From: JAHFUI01 sp039931615
GTDB taxonomy: Bacteria; Acidobacteriota; Vicinamibacteria; Vicinamibacterales; CAVVIG01
Length of the DNA stretch: 64,000 nucleotides
Assembly (NCBI GenBank): GCA_039931615.1
Contig: JBDTRR010000008.1
Span: 1-64,000 of the forward strand
Direction: 5' to 3'
Within the stretch, counting starts at the first letter, position 1. The number at the start of each line of letters is the position of its first letter. Below the pieces are notes generated by a model. The model did not search any database. It worked only from the letters and a program-made list of their open reading frames with translations, and was not told the origin of the DNA. The position numbers and the translations under genes are program-made. This document shows, piece by piece, positions 9,958 through 18,257 of the stretch.

Positions 9958-10530
9958 ATGCTCAATCTGTTCGGAAAAGGTCGTGGCGGCGGCGACGAAC
10001 CGCACCTGCTCGTCGTCGGGATGACCGGGGTCAGACTGGGCGAGCGCGTCGCCCACATTGGATGCGCTCACGGCGGACGGCTGGCGGCGGTCGCCAGAAA
10101 GACCGGGCTGTCGGGCCGCGCCGTCGCCATCGTGCCGGACGACGCGTCGGCGGCGCGCGCCCGGAAGGGTGCCGCCGAAGCAGGCGTTCTGGTCGAGATC
10201 GACATCGCGCCCCCGACCCGCCTTCCGGCCGACGACGCGGCCTTCGATCTCGTCGTGATCGACGATACCGCCGGGCTGCTGGGGACCATGTCGACCGGTG
10301 ATCGCGCCGCCACCGTCCGCGAAGCACTGCGCCTGCTCCGTCCCGGCGGCCGCATCATCGTCATCGGGAGTGGCCGGCCGGTCGGACTCGGCCGGCTGCT
10401 GGGGCGCGGCCCCGCCGGGCCGCAATTCGACGCGGCGCCGGCGCTGCAAGCCGACGGGTTCAGGAGCGTGCGCCAGCTCGCCGAACGCGATGGGCTGGTG
10501 TTCGTGGAAGGGATCAAACCGCGTCCATAA
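9958..10530 (+). CDS. Class I methyltransferase-fold protein
   Basis: This 190-aa protein resembles a small SAM-dependent methyltransferase. Motif I is present but degenerate (VAHIGCAHGGRLAAVA instead of LDxGxGxG), the acidic strand-2 residue is replaced (AIVPDDAS), and the strand-4 region reads FDLVVIDDTAG, followed by ALRLLRPGGRIIVIGSG. The fold is therefore clear, but SAM binding is less certain. No substrate can be assigned. Confidence 0.75.
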   Translation: MLNLFGKGRGGGDEPHLLVVGMTGVRLGERVAHIGCAHGGRLAAVARKTGLSGRAVAIVPDDASAARARKGAAEAGVLVEIDIAPPTRLPADDAAFDLVVIDDTAGLLGTMSTGDRAATVREALRLLRPGGRIIVIGSGRPVGLGRLLGRGPAGPQFDAAPALQADGFRSVRQLAERDGLVFVEGIKPRP

Positions 10531-10709
10531 GGGGGCCCGCCCGGCCGTCTCGAGCGGCCAGGCGAGGACAACCTGTCCGAACCGGAGCACACTTTCGACT
10601 CCCCGCCAGTCGCGACGTCGTGTCAAATCGGCGGAAAACCCGCCCGAACCGTCCGCAGCCCGGGCCGCCGCGCCGGGCAAGCATTTTGCCTGGCCGACCG
10701 GAGGACCCG

Positions 10710-11753
10710 GTGTCAATCAATCCTCGTCAAGACGCCTACTCCGTGTGTGAGATCGCGTTGGCGGCACACGTGCCGGAAGAGCACATCCTCGCCATCGTCG
10801 GCCGGCACGACTACGTGCCGTATGCCGAAGCGCTTCGGATTGGCCGGGCGGTGCGTCGCGATGATCCGTTGGTGGCAGAGGCGGCCGGAGCACTATTCTC
10901 GATCTTCTCGCCAGCCGGTCCCAGATCGACGACCGCGGGCCTCCCCCTGATCGTGTCGAGCACCCTGCATCTGGGCGCGACGATCGTGGCCGTGCTGATC
11001 ACGACGTTCGCCACGGCGCCAGCCGCGACGACGCCGGGATCGATCGAACGCGCCGACGCGATGCGACTGGTGTTCTACGCGTCTCCGGGCCCCGGCGGGG
11101 GTGGCGGCGGCGGCGGTCGTCTCCAGCGGGCTCCGCCAGTCAAAGCGCTTCGGGAAGGACGCCACGCGCTCAGCAGTCCAGTGCCTGTCCGGGTGCCGCC
11201 CCGCCGGGTCGAGCCGGTGCCCGCACCGCCGGAGCCGGAACCGGCGCCGCTCGACGCCGAGCCGCTTCCCGTCGTCGTGGCGCCGATCGTCGCGGCGCCG
11301 GCGGACTCCCTGAACCGCATTGGCATCCTGATGCAGACGAGCGGCGAAGCCGAGAGTCACGGGCCGGGACGGGGCACCGGCGTGGGGTCTGGCGACGGGA
11401 CGGGCGTCGGTGCCGGCAGCGGACCCGGCATCGGGCCGGGGTCGGGCGGCGGCATCGGCGGCGGTCCGTATCGAGGCGGCAGCGGCATCGAGGCCCCGCG
11501 GTTGATCCGTGAAGTGAAGGCCGACTACACCGAAGAGGCCCGTCAGCGCCGCGTCGCCGGCGACGTGCTGATGGAGATCGTGGTGCGCCAGGACGGGACG
11601 GTCGGCGACGTCAAGGTGCTGCAGGGGCTCGGGTCGGGGCTCAACGAACGGGCGATGCAGGCGGTTCGCCAGTGGCGCTTCGAACCGGCGCGCCGGCAGG
11701 GTGCCCCGGTCGACGTCATCGTTGAAGTCGCGGTCGAATTCAAGATCCGGTGA
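10710..11753 (+). CDS. TonB family energy-transducing protein
   Basis: The 347-aa protein has a cytoplasmic N-terminus of about 70 residues, one membrane segment (IVSSTLHLGATIVAVLITTFA), a proline-rich and glycine-rich periplasmic linker, and a C-terminal TonB domain (KADYTEEARQRRVAGDVLMEIVVRQDG ... MQAVRQWRFEPARR). It could energise the TonB-dependent receptors of this window. The GTG at 10710 has GGAGG 5 nt upstream. The linker contains a Gly-Ser/Gly-Thr-rich run (GRGTGVGSGDGTGVGAGSG). The unusually long cytoplasmic part before the membrane segment resembles TonB-fused regulators rather than classical TonB. Confidence 0.85.
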   Translation: MSINPRQDAYSVCEIALAAHVPEEHILAIVGRHDYVPYAEALRIGRAVRRDDPLVAEAAGALFSIFSPAGPRSTTAGLPLIVSSTLHLGATIVAVLITTFATAPAATTPGSIERADAMRLVFYASPGPGGGGGGGGRLQRAPPVKALREGRHALSSPVPVRVPPRRVEPVPAPPEPEPAPLDAEPLPVVVAPIVAAPADSLNRIGILMQTSGEAESHGPGRGTGVGSGDGTGVGAGSGPGIGPGSGGGIGGGPYRGGSGIEAPRLIREVKADYTEEARQRRVAGDVLMEIVVRQDGTVGDVKVLQGLGSGLNERAMQAVRQWRFEPARRQGAPVDVIVEVAVEFKIR

Positions 11754-11775
11754 GCCGGGCCGTCCCCCAAAGCGC

Positions 11776-11802
11776 AAAAATGGGGTCGGGAGTCATTTTC
11801 AG
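11776..11802. repeat. REP-like repeat arm (GGGGTCGGGAGTC family)
   Basis: One arm of the repeat family that forms full hairpins at 32371-32435 and 62650-62728 lies here without its inverted partner, between the TonB gene and the next start codon. Confidence 0.55.
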
Positions 11803-11827
11803 TTTCTGCCTGGTTGTTGGATCGCTG

Positions 11828-12517
11828 ATGAACATGATGCTTTTCCTGGTGACCTCGCTCTCGCTGATTCTGGCCGCGATCATGACGGGCGTGACGTGGC
11901 GGCTGACCCGCCAGGAGCGGCAGCGATCGTCGGCCCGCGTGGCGACGCTGGCTTCGGATCTGGGTTTCGATCAGCGGACGTACCCGGAAGCCGGCGGGGA
12001 TGGCGTTGAGCTCTTTCGATCCGAGGAGGCCGTCCCAGCCGTGTCGCGGTTGAGGGCGGTGGCGACGATCGGCGCATTTGCCGTGGCGGCGGCGCTCGCC
12101 CTGATCGTCGTGACCAGCCGGGCGGGCCAATCAGTGTCGGAGCCGGTGGCGCTGCCGGATGACTCCGCCACTCGATCAGCTGCCGAAACCGCCCCGCTGG
12201 AGCTGACGGCCCTGACCCACGAGCGCGACGGCGATGACATCATCGTCAGCGGTGTGGTACGGAATCCGCCGGCCGGGACCGATCAGGAGCGGATTGCCGT
12301 CGTTGTCTTCGTGTTCACCCGCGACGGGGCATTTCTCGCGAGCGGCCGCTCGACCCTGCCCGGGCCGGCGCTCGCGCCCGGCGTCGAGACCTCCTTCGCC
12401 GTGACGGTGCCGCACGCCACCGAGGTCGGCCGGTACCGGGTCAGCTTCCGCACCGACGACCGGGTGGTCGCTCACGTCGATCGGCGGGGCCGCAGCTCGA
12501 TCGCGCGCAGCCAATGA
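11828..12517 (+). CDS. Hypothetical membrane protein with FxLYD-like C-terminal domain
   Basis: This 229-aa protein has an N-terminal membrane segment (MMLFLVTSLSLILAAIMTGVTW), a charged cytoplasmic stretch, a second segment (about 78-96, ATIGAFAVAAALALIVVT) and a C-terminal beta-rich domain (about 125-220). The pattern of that domain (LTALTHERDGDDIIVSGVVRNP ... VVVFVFTRDGAFLASG) looks like extracytoplasmic FxLYD/transglutaminase-like beta domains; this is inference. The ATG at 11828 was preferred because upstream in-frame codons run through the repeat arm. Its stop overlaps the VWFA gene start (ATGA), so the two are probably co-translated. Confidence 0.72.
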   Translation: MNMMLFLVTSLSLILAAIMTGVTWRLTRQERQRSSARVATLASDLGFDQRTYPEAGGDGVELFRSEEAVPAVSRLRAVATIGAFAVAAALALIVVTSRAGQSVSEPVALPDDSATRSAAETAPLELTALTHERDGDDIIVSGVVRNPPAGTDQERIAVVVFVFTRDGAFLASGRSTLPGPALAPGVETSFAVTVPHATEVGRYRVSFRTDDRVVAHVDRRGRSSIARSQ

Positions 12518-13581
12518 CTGCCATGCCGAGGACGCCACGTTTCGTGCTGACCGCGACCACCCTCGCGGCGCTGTTGATCGTGACGGTGCACGGCCAGCAG
12601 CCGCCGGCGCCGCGACGCGGCGCGCCGGAACCCGGCTTCCGTTTCCGCAGCGGCGTCGAGCTGATCACGGTGACCGCGACGGTCACCGATCAGGCCGGAC
12701 GGTTCGTGCCCGGACTGCGCCAGGAAGACTTCGTCGTCTACGAAGACGACCAGCCGGTGGACGTCACGCACTTCAGCGCTGAACGTGTGCCGGTCAGCCT
12801 GGGCATCCTGCTGGATACGAGCACCAGCATGGCCGGCGAGAAGCTTCGCGAAGCCCTGGGCGCGCTGGACCGGTTCTCCTACGACCTGCTCGATCAGCAG
12901 GATGAACTGTTCCTCTACCGGTTCAGCAACTACCCGGCGCTCGTGCAGGGGTGGACGACCGATCGACAGCTGATCTCGCGCGCTCTCGGCCGGATGACGG
13001 CGGACGGCGGCACGGCGATGTACGACGCGGTCATCGAGGCGCTGCCGCTGGCCGCGCGCGGCCGCTATGCGAAGAAGGCGCTGGTGGTGATTTCTGACGG
13101 CAACGACACCTCGAGCGGCGCCGAGATCCGGCTGGTCAAGCAGCGGATCCGGGAGAGCGAGGTGCTGGTCTACGCGATCGGCCTGGACAGCAGTGAAAGC
13201 GAGCGCAAGGCGGCGCCGCCGCCGCCGCCCCGTCGCGTGCCGTTCCCGGTGCCGCGGCCGTTCCCGCCACGACGGCCGGGACCGTTTCCGTTCCAGACCG
13301 GGCTGCCGCAGTTCGGCTCGATCTTTTCGAGCGGCGATGACCGGGTCAACGTGGCGGCGCTCCGCGACATGACCGACGACAGCGGCGGCCGCACCGAAAT
13401 CGTCCGCGAGGCCCGCGATCTGAATCCAGCCACCGCCGCGATCGCCGACGAGTTGAGCAAGCAGTACAACCTGGGCTACCCGTCGCCGGGCAAGAACGAC
13501 CGCGAGTGGCACTCGATTCGCGTCGAGGTCCGGCGGGGAGCCTACCGCGTGCGTGCACGGCGCGGCTACGTGGCGAACTGA
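12514..13581 (+). CDS. Secreted VWFA domain protein (acidobacterial type)
   Basis: The 355-aa protein has a signal peptide (VLTATTLAALLIVTVHGQ), the conserved VTVTDQAGRFVPGLRQEDFVVYEDDQPVDV entry of the acidobacterial VWFA-related family (TIGR03436), and a von Willebrand A domain with an intact MIDAS DTSTS (Asp101, Ser103, Ser105). A proline-arginine-rich loop (about 230-265) interrupts the A domain. The C-terminus is a short beta domain (NLGYPSPGKNDREWHSIRVEVRRG). These proteins probably bind protein partners through a metal ion in the periplasm or at the surface; the partner is unknown. Confidence 0.88.
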   Translation: MTAMPRTPRFVLTATTLAALLIVTVHGQQPPAPRRGAPEPGFRFRSGVELITVTATVTDQAGRFVPGLRQEDFVVYEDDQPVDVTHFSAERVPVSLGILLDTSTSMAGEKLREALGALDRFSYDLLDQQDELFLYRFSNYPALVQGWTTDRQLISRALGRMTADGGTAMYDAVIEALPLAARGRYAKKALVVISDGNDTSSGAEIRLVKQRIRESEVLVYAIGLDSSESERKAAPPPPPRRVPFPVPRPFPPRRPGPFPFQTGLPQFGSIFSSGDDRVNVAALRDMTDDSGGRTEIVREARDLNPATAAIADELSKQYNLGYPSPGKNDREWHSIRVEVRRGAYRVRARRGYVAN

Positions 13582-13800
13582 AGCTCGCGAGGCTCCGCCT
13601 CAGACCGCCGAGAAACGCGCGGCGGATATCGGCGCCGCCTCGCTCGCGGCGGCGTGGTTTCCCGCCTCCGGCGGGGCGAGACGTCCAGCCCTGGCGCAAA
13701 GCGCTCTCGCGGCACGACGACGGATCACTCGGAGCGTCGCAACACGGCAAAACGCTAGGTAATCCCTCGTCTCGCGCCGGGTCGCTAAAGCGAAAACGGC

Positions 13801-13806
13801 TAGAAT
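13801..13806 (+). promoter_or_regulatory. -10-like hexamer TAGAAT, leaderless arrangement
   Basis: TAGAAT ends 5 nt before the GTG at 13812. The rest of the 230-nt gap 13582-13811 shows nothing else recognisable. Confidence 0.4.
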
Positions 13807-13811
13807 GTCCC

Positions 13812-14558
13812 GTGCCTGTTCTCGTTACCGTCCTGGGGCTCAGCCTCCTCGGCAGCCTGGGCGGCCTGCTTGTCGCCTCCTCGCTCCTCCTGTTCAACGA
13901 AAACGTCCGGCGCCGGCTGGTGCCGGGGCTCGTCAGCTACGCCGTCGGCACCCTGCTCGGCGTGGCGCTGCTGGCGCTGCTCCCGGAAGCGTTGAAGACG
14001 ATCAGCCCGAGCGCCGTGTTCGGCACCCTGCTGGCCGGCATTCTCGTGTTCTTCATCCTCGAGAAACTGGTACTGATCCACCATTGCCACACCGACGCCT
14101 GCCAGGTGCACAGTTCGACCGCGGCGCTGGTGATCATCGGTGACGCGTTCCATAACTTCATCGACGGCGCCATCATCTGCACCGCGGTGCTGACGTCCGT
14201 TCCGCTCGGCATCAACACGGCGATCGCCGTCGCGGCGCACGAGATCCCGCAGGAAGTCGGCGACGTCGCGATTCTGCTGGCGGCCGGCTACAGCCGCCGC
14301 AATGCCCTGATCCTGAACATCGTCTCGGGCGGTTCCGGCATCCTCGGCGCCCTGGCCGCGTTCGGCGCCGTCCAGCTGGTACCGACCATCCGGCCCTTCG
14401 TCCTGGCGTTTTCGTCGGCCAGCCTGCTCTACATCGCGATGTCCGATCTCATCCCGGATCTGCACCGCGGCCAGGTGGACAGCAATTCACTCCGCCAGGT
14501 CGTCCTGATCGCGGCCGGGATCATAACGATCGTGGTGTTCGAACGGATCGCCGGATAG
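13812..14558 (+). CDS. ZIP family metal transporter
   Basis: This 248-aa membrane protein has about eight hydrophobic segments. The metal path motifs of ZIP transporters are visible: GDAFHNFIDG in segment 4 and AHEIPQEVGD in segment 5, with a cytoplasmic loop HHCHTDACQVH that can bind metal. The family moves Zn2+, Fe2+ or Mn2+ into the cytoplasm. The GTG start is inferred from homology and from the upstream -10-like box. The MbfA-like gene follows after 3 nt, so the two transporters form an operon. Confidence 0.9.
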   Translation: MPVLVTVLGLSLLGSLGGLLVASSLLLFNENVRRRLVPGLVSYAVGTLLGVALLALLPEALKTISPSAVFGTLLAGILVFFILEKLVLIHHCHTDACQVHSSTAALVIIGDAFHNFIDGAIICTAVLTSVPLGINTAIAVAAHEIPQEVGDVAILLAAGYSRRNALILNIVSGGSGILGALAAFGAVQLVPTIRPFVLAFSSASLLYIAMSDLIPDLHRGQVDSNSLRQVVLIAAGIITIVVFERIAG

Positions 14559-14561
14559 GTC

Positions 14562-15695
14562 GTGGCCGATACCAATCTGGCGACGATCGAGACGATGTGG
14601 CGGCGCGAGGTCGAAGCGGCCCACACCTATAAGCTGCTGGCCGGCCGGGAGTCCGATCCCAAGCGCCGCGGTCTCCTGATCCGGATGGCGGAGCAGGAAG
14701 ACCGGCACGCCAGGCGGTGGGCGGAGCGGATCACCCTTGCCACCGGTCAGGCCCCCGACGCGGCGGAAGTCGAGCGCGGACTGTCCTGGTTCCAGCGTCT
14801 CGGCGATCCGGCCGTCGTGCTCCATCGTCTCGAGCAGGAGGAGACCCGGGCCGAAGTCGAATATGAACAGCTGCTGTCGCGGTTGAAGGATCCGACCGAC
14901 CGGCGGATCGCGGAAGAGGCGATGCTCGAAGAGCGCGACCACGCGGTGGTCCTGCGCAGCCTGGCCGGAGGAGCGATGCCGACCCCGCGGTCGGCGCTCG
15001 ACACCATCCTCCGCCGCGAACGGTGGCACGTCCGCGGCAGCGGCTGGATCGGCGACGCCATCTACGGCGTCAACGACGGTCTCGGCGCGGTGTTCGGGAT
15101 CGTGTCCGGGATGGCCGGCTACACCGGCGGCAGCGAGGTCGTGCTCGCCGCCGGACTGGCTGGCATGCTGGCGAGCGCGTTGTCGATGGGCGCCGGCGCC
15201 TACCTGGCGTCGAAATCAACCCGCGAGGTCTACGAGTCGGAAGTCGCGCGCGAACGCACGGAGATCGAAGAAGACCCGCACGAGGAACTGCTCGAGCTCG
15301 AGCTGTTCTACCAGCTGAAGGGGCTGTCGGCCGAAGAGGCGCACGCGATGGCGGCGCAGGTGCAGAAGAAGCCGAAGCAGTTTCTTCGTGCCCTGGTGCA
15401 CGAGGAGCTCGGGCTGTCGGAAGAAAATTTCCCCAACCCGTGGCGATCGACCATCTCCGCCAGCGTGTCGACGGCAATCGGCGGGTTCGTGCCGATCATC
15501 CCCTTCTTCTTCGCGGTCGGCATGCCGGCGGTGATCGCCTCGTTCGTCATCAGCACGATTGCCCACTTCGTGGTCGGGGCGGCCAAGTCGCTGGTCACGA
15601 CACGGTCGTGGTGGGCGAGCGGCTTCGAAATGACGATCGTCGGCGTGATCGAGGCGGCGATCACCTACGGCGTCGGCCTCGCATTCGCCGGCTGA
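14562..15695 (+). CDS. Ferritin-like/VIT1 fusion, MbfA-type iron exporter
   Basis: The 377-aa protein joins an N-terminal rubrerythrin/ferritin-like domain (about 1-140, with EVEAAHTYK, EQEDRHARRW, EEETRAEVEYEQ and EERDH iron ligands) to a C-terminal vacuolar iron transporter domain (about 150-377, DGLGAVFGIVSGMAGYTGG and the VPIIPFFFAVG segment). MbfA proteins of this layout bind iron in the cytoplasmic domain and export Fe2+ to limit oxidative damage. The GTG start lies 3 nt after the ZIP gene stop. Confidence 0.9.
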   Translation: MADTNLATIETMWRREVEAAHTYKLLAGRESDPKRRGLLIRMAEQEDRHARRWAERITLATGQAPDAAEVERGLSWFQRLGDPAVVLHRLEQEETRAEVEYEQLLSRLKDPTDRRIAEEAMLEERDHAVVLRSLAGGAMPTPRSALDTILRRERWHVRGSGWIGDAIYGVNDGLGAVFGIVSGMAGYTGGSEVVLAAGLAGMLASALSMGAGAYLASKSTREVYESEVARERTEIEEDPHEELLELELFYQLKGLSAEEAHAMAAQVQKKPKQFLRALVHEELGLSEENFPNPWRSTISASVSTAIGGFVPIIPFFFAVGMPAVIASFVISTIAHFVVGAAKSLVTTRSWWASGFEMTIVGVIEAAITYGVGLAFAG

Positions 15696-15839
15696 CCGTC
15701 GCCGACGCGAACCGTCCTCAAAAACGGACACACGCCAAGCATCAGCTGGCCGTAAGTCCTTTACCAACAGCCACTTAATCTACTCGCCCGCTGGCATTTC
15801 ACTTGCGAAACCCGATGCGGAGTTCGCCAAGGAGGCTTT

Positions 15840-16388
15840 ATGGTGAAGAAGATCGGAATGCTCGGCGCGGTGCTCACCCTGATGGCGACCGTCACCCTCG
15901 GCGCCACGAGTGATCGCAAGAATCTTCAGGTGTTCAACGACGTGTCCAAAAGCGTCAACCGCTACGCCCACTTCACCATCTTCGATGACGTCGATGCGAA
16001 GGTGGTGGACGGCGTGGTGACCTTGACGGGGCGCGTGACGATGCCGTACAAGCGGGACGACATCATGAAGCGGGTCGCCGACGTCGACGGCGTGCGCGAA
16101 GTGCGGGACAACATCCAGGTGCTGCCGGTTTCGCAGTTCGACGATCGGCTGCGCTACCAGATTGCCCGGGCGATCTACGGCAACCCCAATTTCTGGAACT
16201 ACGCGATTGGTCCGAATCCGTCGATTCACATCGTCGTCGACCACGGCCATGTGACGTTGACCGGGGTCGTCAACAACAACGTCGATCGCATGCTGGCGCG
16301 GTCGCTGGTCAATCAGTTCGGCGTGATGTCGGTGACGAACAATCTCAAGACCGACGCCGAATTGCGGGACGTCCTTGAGAAGTCCTGA
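15840..16388 (+). CDS. Exported protein with two BON domains
   Basis: This 182-aa protein has a signal peptide (MLGAVLTLMATVTLGA) and two BON domains (about 30-95 and 105-178), each with the VVDGVVTLTGRV or VVDHGHVTLTGVV hairpin and an I/V-x-V-x-N-x-L/I end. BON domains bind membranes or hydrophobic ligands, as in OsmY-like stress proteins. AAGGAGG stands 4 nt before the ATG, a strong ribosome site. Its last codons overlap the start of the hydrolase gene. Confidence 0.85.
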   Translation: MVKKIGMLGAVLTLMATVTLGATSDRKNLQVFNDVSKSVNRYAHFTIFDDVDAKVVDGVVTLTGRVTMPYKRDDIMKRVADVDGVREVRDNIQVLPVSQFDDRLRYQIARAIYGNPNFWNYAIGPNPSIHIVVDHGHVTLTGVVNNNVDRMLARSLVNQFGVMSVTNNLKTDAELRDVLEKS

Positions 16389-17067
16389 CCCGCTCACCGT
16401 CCCCGTGCAGCCGGGCGCCGCCACCACGGCGCTCGTCTACGGGGCGGCGGCGCCGCCGGTCGGCGCCGCGCTGATTCTGGGGCACGGCGCCGGCTCCGGA
16501 CAACAGAGCGCCTGGATGGTGGACATCGCCCAGGCCCTCAGCGCACTCGGCCTCGACGTCATCACCTTCAACTTCCTGTATACGGAGCAGCGGCGCAAGT
16601 TGCCCGACCGGAAGCCGCTGCTCGAAAGCTGCTACCGGGCGGTGATCGACGCCGTCCGCGAGCAATCGGCGACCGCGCGGCGCTGCCTGGTGATTGGCGG
16701 CAAGTCGATGGGCGGACGGATCGCAACGCAGGTTGCGGCAGCGGACCCGGCGCTCCCGGTTCACGGGTTGGTGCTGCTCGGTTATCCCCTGCATCCGCCA
16801 GGACGACCCGCAGAACGGCGCGACGCGCACCTGCCGGCGGTCGGCCGGCCGATGTTGTTCGTGCAGGGCAGCCGCGACGCGTTCGGCACACCGATCGAGC
16901 TGGCGCCGGTCCTCGACGCCCTGACCCCGCCGGCGACGCTCCACGTCGTCGAAGGCGGCGACCACTCCTTCAAGGTCAGCGCGCGCGGCGGCGCGCGTCA
17001 GGCTGCTGTTTTCGATGACATTCAACGCACCATCGTGGAGTGGCTTCTTGAGAATTGTGAATCGTGA
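16375..17067 (+). CDS. Alpha/beta hydrolase (KANL3/Tex30-like)
   Basis: The 230-aa cytoplasmic protein is an alpha/beta hydrolase: oxyanion region LILGHGAGSGQQS, nucleophile elbow GGKSMGGR, strand with FVQGSRDAFG carrying the likely acid, and the catalytic His in GGDHSF. The KANL3/Tex30 branch is the best match; the substrate is unknown. The TTG start at 16375 overlaps the BON gene. The last codons (NCES) are written by a GAATTGTGAATCGTGAA-type intergenic repeat, so the natural C-terminus may have been altered. Confidence 0.8.
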   Translation: MRSPDPLTVPVQPGAATTALVYGAAAPPVGAALILGHGAGSGQQSAWMVDIAQALSALGLDVITFNFLYTEQRRKLPDRKPLLESCYRAVIDAVREQSATARRCLVIGGKSMGGRIATQVAAADPALPVHGLVLLGYPLHPPGRPAERRDAHLPAVGRPMLFVQGSRDAFGTPIELAPVLDALTPPATLHVVEGGDHSFKVSARGGARQAAVFDDIQRTIVEWLLENCES

Positions 17068-17094
17068 ATTTGTTGAATCGTGAATTGTGAATTG
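17052..17094. repeat. Short direct repeats of GAATTGTGAATCGTGAA type
   Basis: Overlapping units TGAATCGTGAATT and TGAATTGTGAATTG are arrayed across the hydrolase stop codon. Confidence 0.55.
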
Positions 17095-17104
17095 ATCCCC
17101 GCTT

Positions 17105-17512
17105 CTACCAAATCACTCCCACCGTTCCCGACTCACGGATCGCGCCGTCACGGGTGACCAGCGGCAGCCCGGTGGTCTGCGCTGCCGCCACGATCAGCGC
17201 GTCGAACGGATCCCGGTTGAAGCGGAGTTCGTCGGCACCAAACACCTGCCCGGGTGTGAGATCGAGCGGTTGGAAGGCTGGATTGCTGAACAGATCGTCG
17301 AAGAACGCACGCACGCTTCGCCGCAAGTTGATCCGTGCGACCCGGGCCAGGAGGGAGCACTCCCAGATGACCGCGGCCGGGACATAAAGAATCGCCTCGC
17401 GCTGTTCGCAGCGATTGAAAAATGCCGCGGCCCGCGGCCCGAGCCGGCCGCCTCCCGCGGCGTGGAAAATCAGTGGATGGGTGTCGGTCACCGCAGCGGC
17501 CGGATCAGCCAC
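17105..17512 (-). CDS. PIN domain toxin, VapC-like
   Basis: This 135-aa protein is a PIN-domain ribonuclease. The acidic residues of the site are visible: Asp10 (VTDTHPLIF), Glu51 (WECSLL), the Asp of NRDPFDALIVAAA and the Asp of LVTRDGAI. The GTG at 17512 starts 4 nt after the antitoxin stop, which fixes the operon and supports this start; an alternative GTG lies a few codons inside. VapC toxins cut specific tRNAs or rRNA; the target here is unknown. Confidence 0.85.
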   Translation of the reverse strand: MADPAAAVTDTHPLIFHAAGGGRLGPRAAAFFNRCEQREAILYVPAAVIWECSLLARVARINLRRSVRAFFDDLFSNPAFQPLDLTPGQVFGADELRFNRDPFDALIVAAAQTTGLPLVTRDGAIRESGTVGVIW

Positions 17513-17516
17513 GTGG

Positions 17517-17840
17517 CTACTTCGCCGATCGCCGCCGGGCCGGTTGACCGGCATGTTGAGCCGCCGCCGCGCGGACCGCCAGCGGCCGGCCGAGCGACGC
17601 TTCGTAAATCGCCTGGAGCGCCGCGTCCGCGCCGGCCAGCAGGGGATCCGACGAGTCGATGTCGATCGTCCCGACGACCGAGGTGGCGGGTCCGACCCGA
17701 CCGCCCTGCCGTGCCGCGGTCACCAGCTGATCGAGGAATTGGCTGAGGCTCCTCACGCCGCCGGCGCCCGCCCGCCCTTTCAGCCAGGTCACGTTGTCGG
17801 CGCCGAGCGTGACCGAAATAGCCTGTTTCGACGACATCAT
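17517..17840 (-). CDS. Antitoxin partner of VapC-like toxin, ribbon-helix-helix type
   Basis: The 107-aa protein precedes the PIN gene by 4 nt. Its N-terminus (ISVTLGADNVTWLKGRAGAGGVRSLSQFLDQLV) fits a ribbon-helix-helix DNA-binding domain, and the Ala/Arg-rich C-terminus would wrap the toxin. The start codon lies inside an imperfect palindrome (17836-17853) that is the likely operator. Confidence 0.75.
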   Translation of the reverse strand: MMSSKQAISVTLGADNVTWLKGRAGAGGVRSLSQFLDQLVTAARQGGRVGPATSVVGTIDIDSSDPLLAGADAALQAIYEASLGRPLAVRAAAAQHAGQPARRRSAK

Positions 17841-17853
17841 ATGTTTATACGAT
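17836..17853. promoter_or_regulatory. Operator-like palindrome at antitoxin start
   Basis: ATCATATGTTTATACGAT is an inverted repeat (ATCATAT/ATACGAT, 6 of 7 matching) spanning the antitoxin start codon on the minus strand. Confidence 0.5.
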
Positions 17854-17877
17854 AAGCCTGGCTTTCTGGTTCGTCAA
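17849..17877 (-). promoter_or_regulatory. Putative promoter of the toxin-antitoxin operon
   Basis: TTGACG (17877-17872) and TATCGT (17854-17849) are 17 nt apart on the minus strand; start of transcription would fall within a few nt of the ATG and inside the palindrome. Confidence 0.45.
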
Positions 17878-18257
17878 GGCGCGTCGCCCGGCGGATCGCT
17901 GCCGAGCCGATGGGCGGTAATCAGATGTTCCGCCACCAGGCGGCCGCCGATCAGATGCTCCTGGATGATGCGTTCCAGCACCGGCGGATCGCACTCGCTG
18001 TACCACGCGCCCTCCGGGTAGACGACGGCGATCGGGCCGCCTTCGCAGATGCGCAGGCAGTTGGTCTTGGTGCGCTGGATGCCGCCCTGCTCCGACAGGC
18101 CGAGCTCCTTCAGCCGGCGCTTCAAGTAGTCCCAGGCGGCGATGCCCCGCTCCAGGTCGCAGCATTTCGGCTTGGCCTGGTCGCAGCAAAGAAAGATGTG
18201 ACGGCGTGCCACGGGCACGCCGATGGTGTCGGCGATCGTCTGCAGGGACGGTGACAT
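17874..18257 (-). CDS. Thioredoxin-like [2Fe-2S] ferredoxin
   Basis: This 127-aa protein has the pattern of thioredoxin-fold [2Fe-2S] ferredoxins (NuoE C-terminal/CbiX-like): HIFLCCDQAKPKCC at about 20-33 and KTNCLRICEGGPIAVVYPEGAWY further on, supplying four cluster cysteines. It should act as a cytoplasmic electron carrier. The ATG is one base after the end of the aconitase-family gene upstream on the same strand, so the two are likely co-expressed. Confidence 0.88.
   Translation of the reverse strand: MSPSLQTIADTIGVPVARRHIFLCCDQAKPKCCDLERGIAAWDYLKRRLKELGLSEQGGIQRTKTNCLRICEGGPIAVVYPEGAWYSECDPPVLERIIQEHLIGGRLVAEHLITAHRLGSDPPGDAP

Noticed and set aside
9826..10716. Upstream in-frame extension of the inositol-phosphate synthase gene
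   Set aside because: It overlaps the divergent methyltransferase gene and lacks homology; the GTG at 9825 matches the family length.
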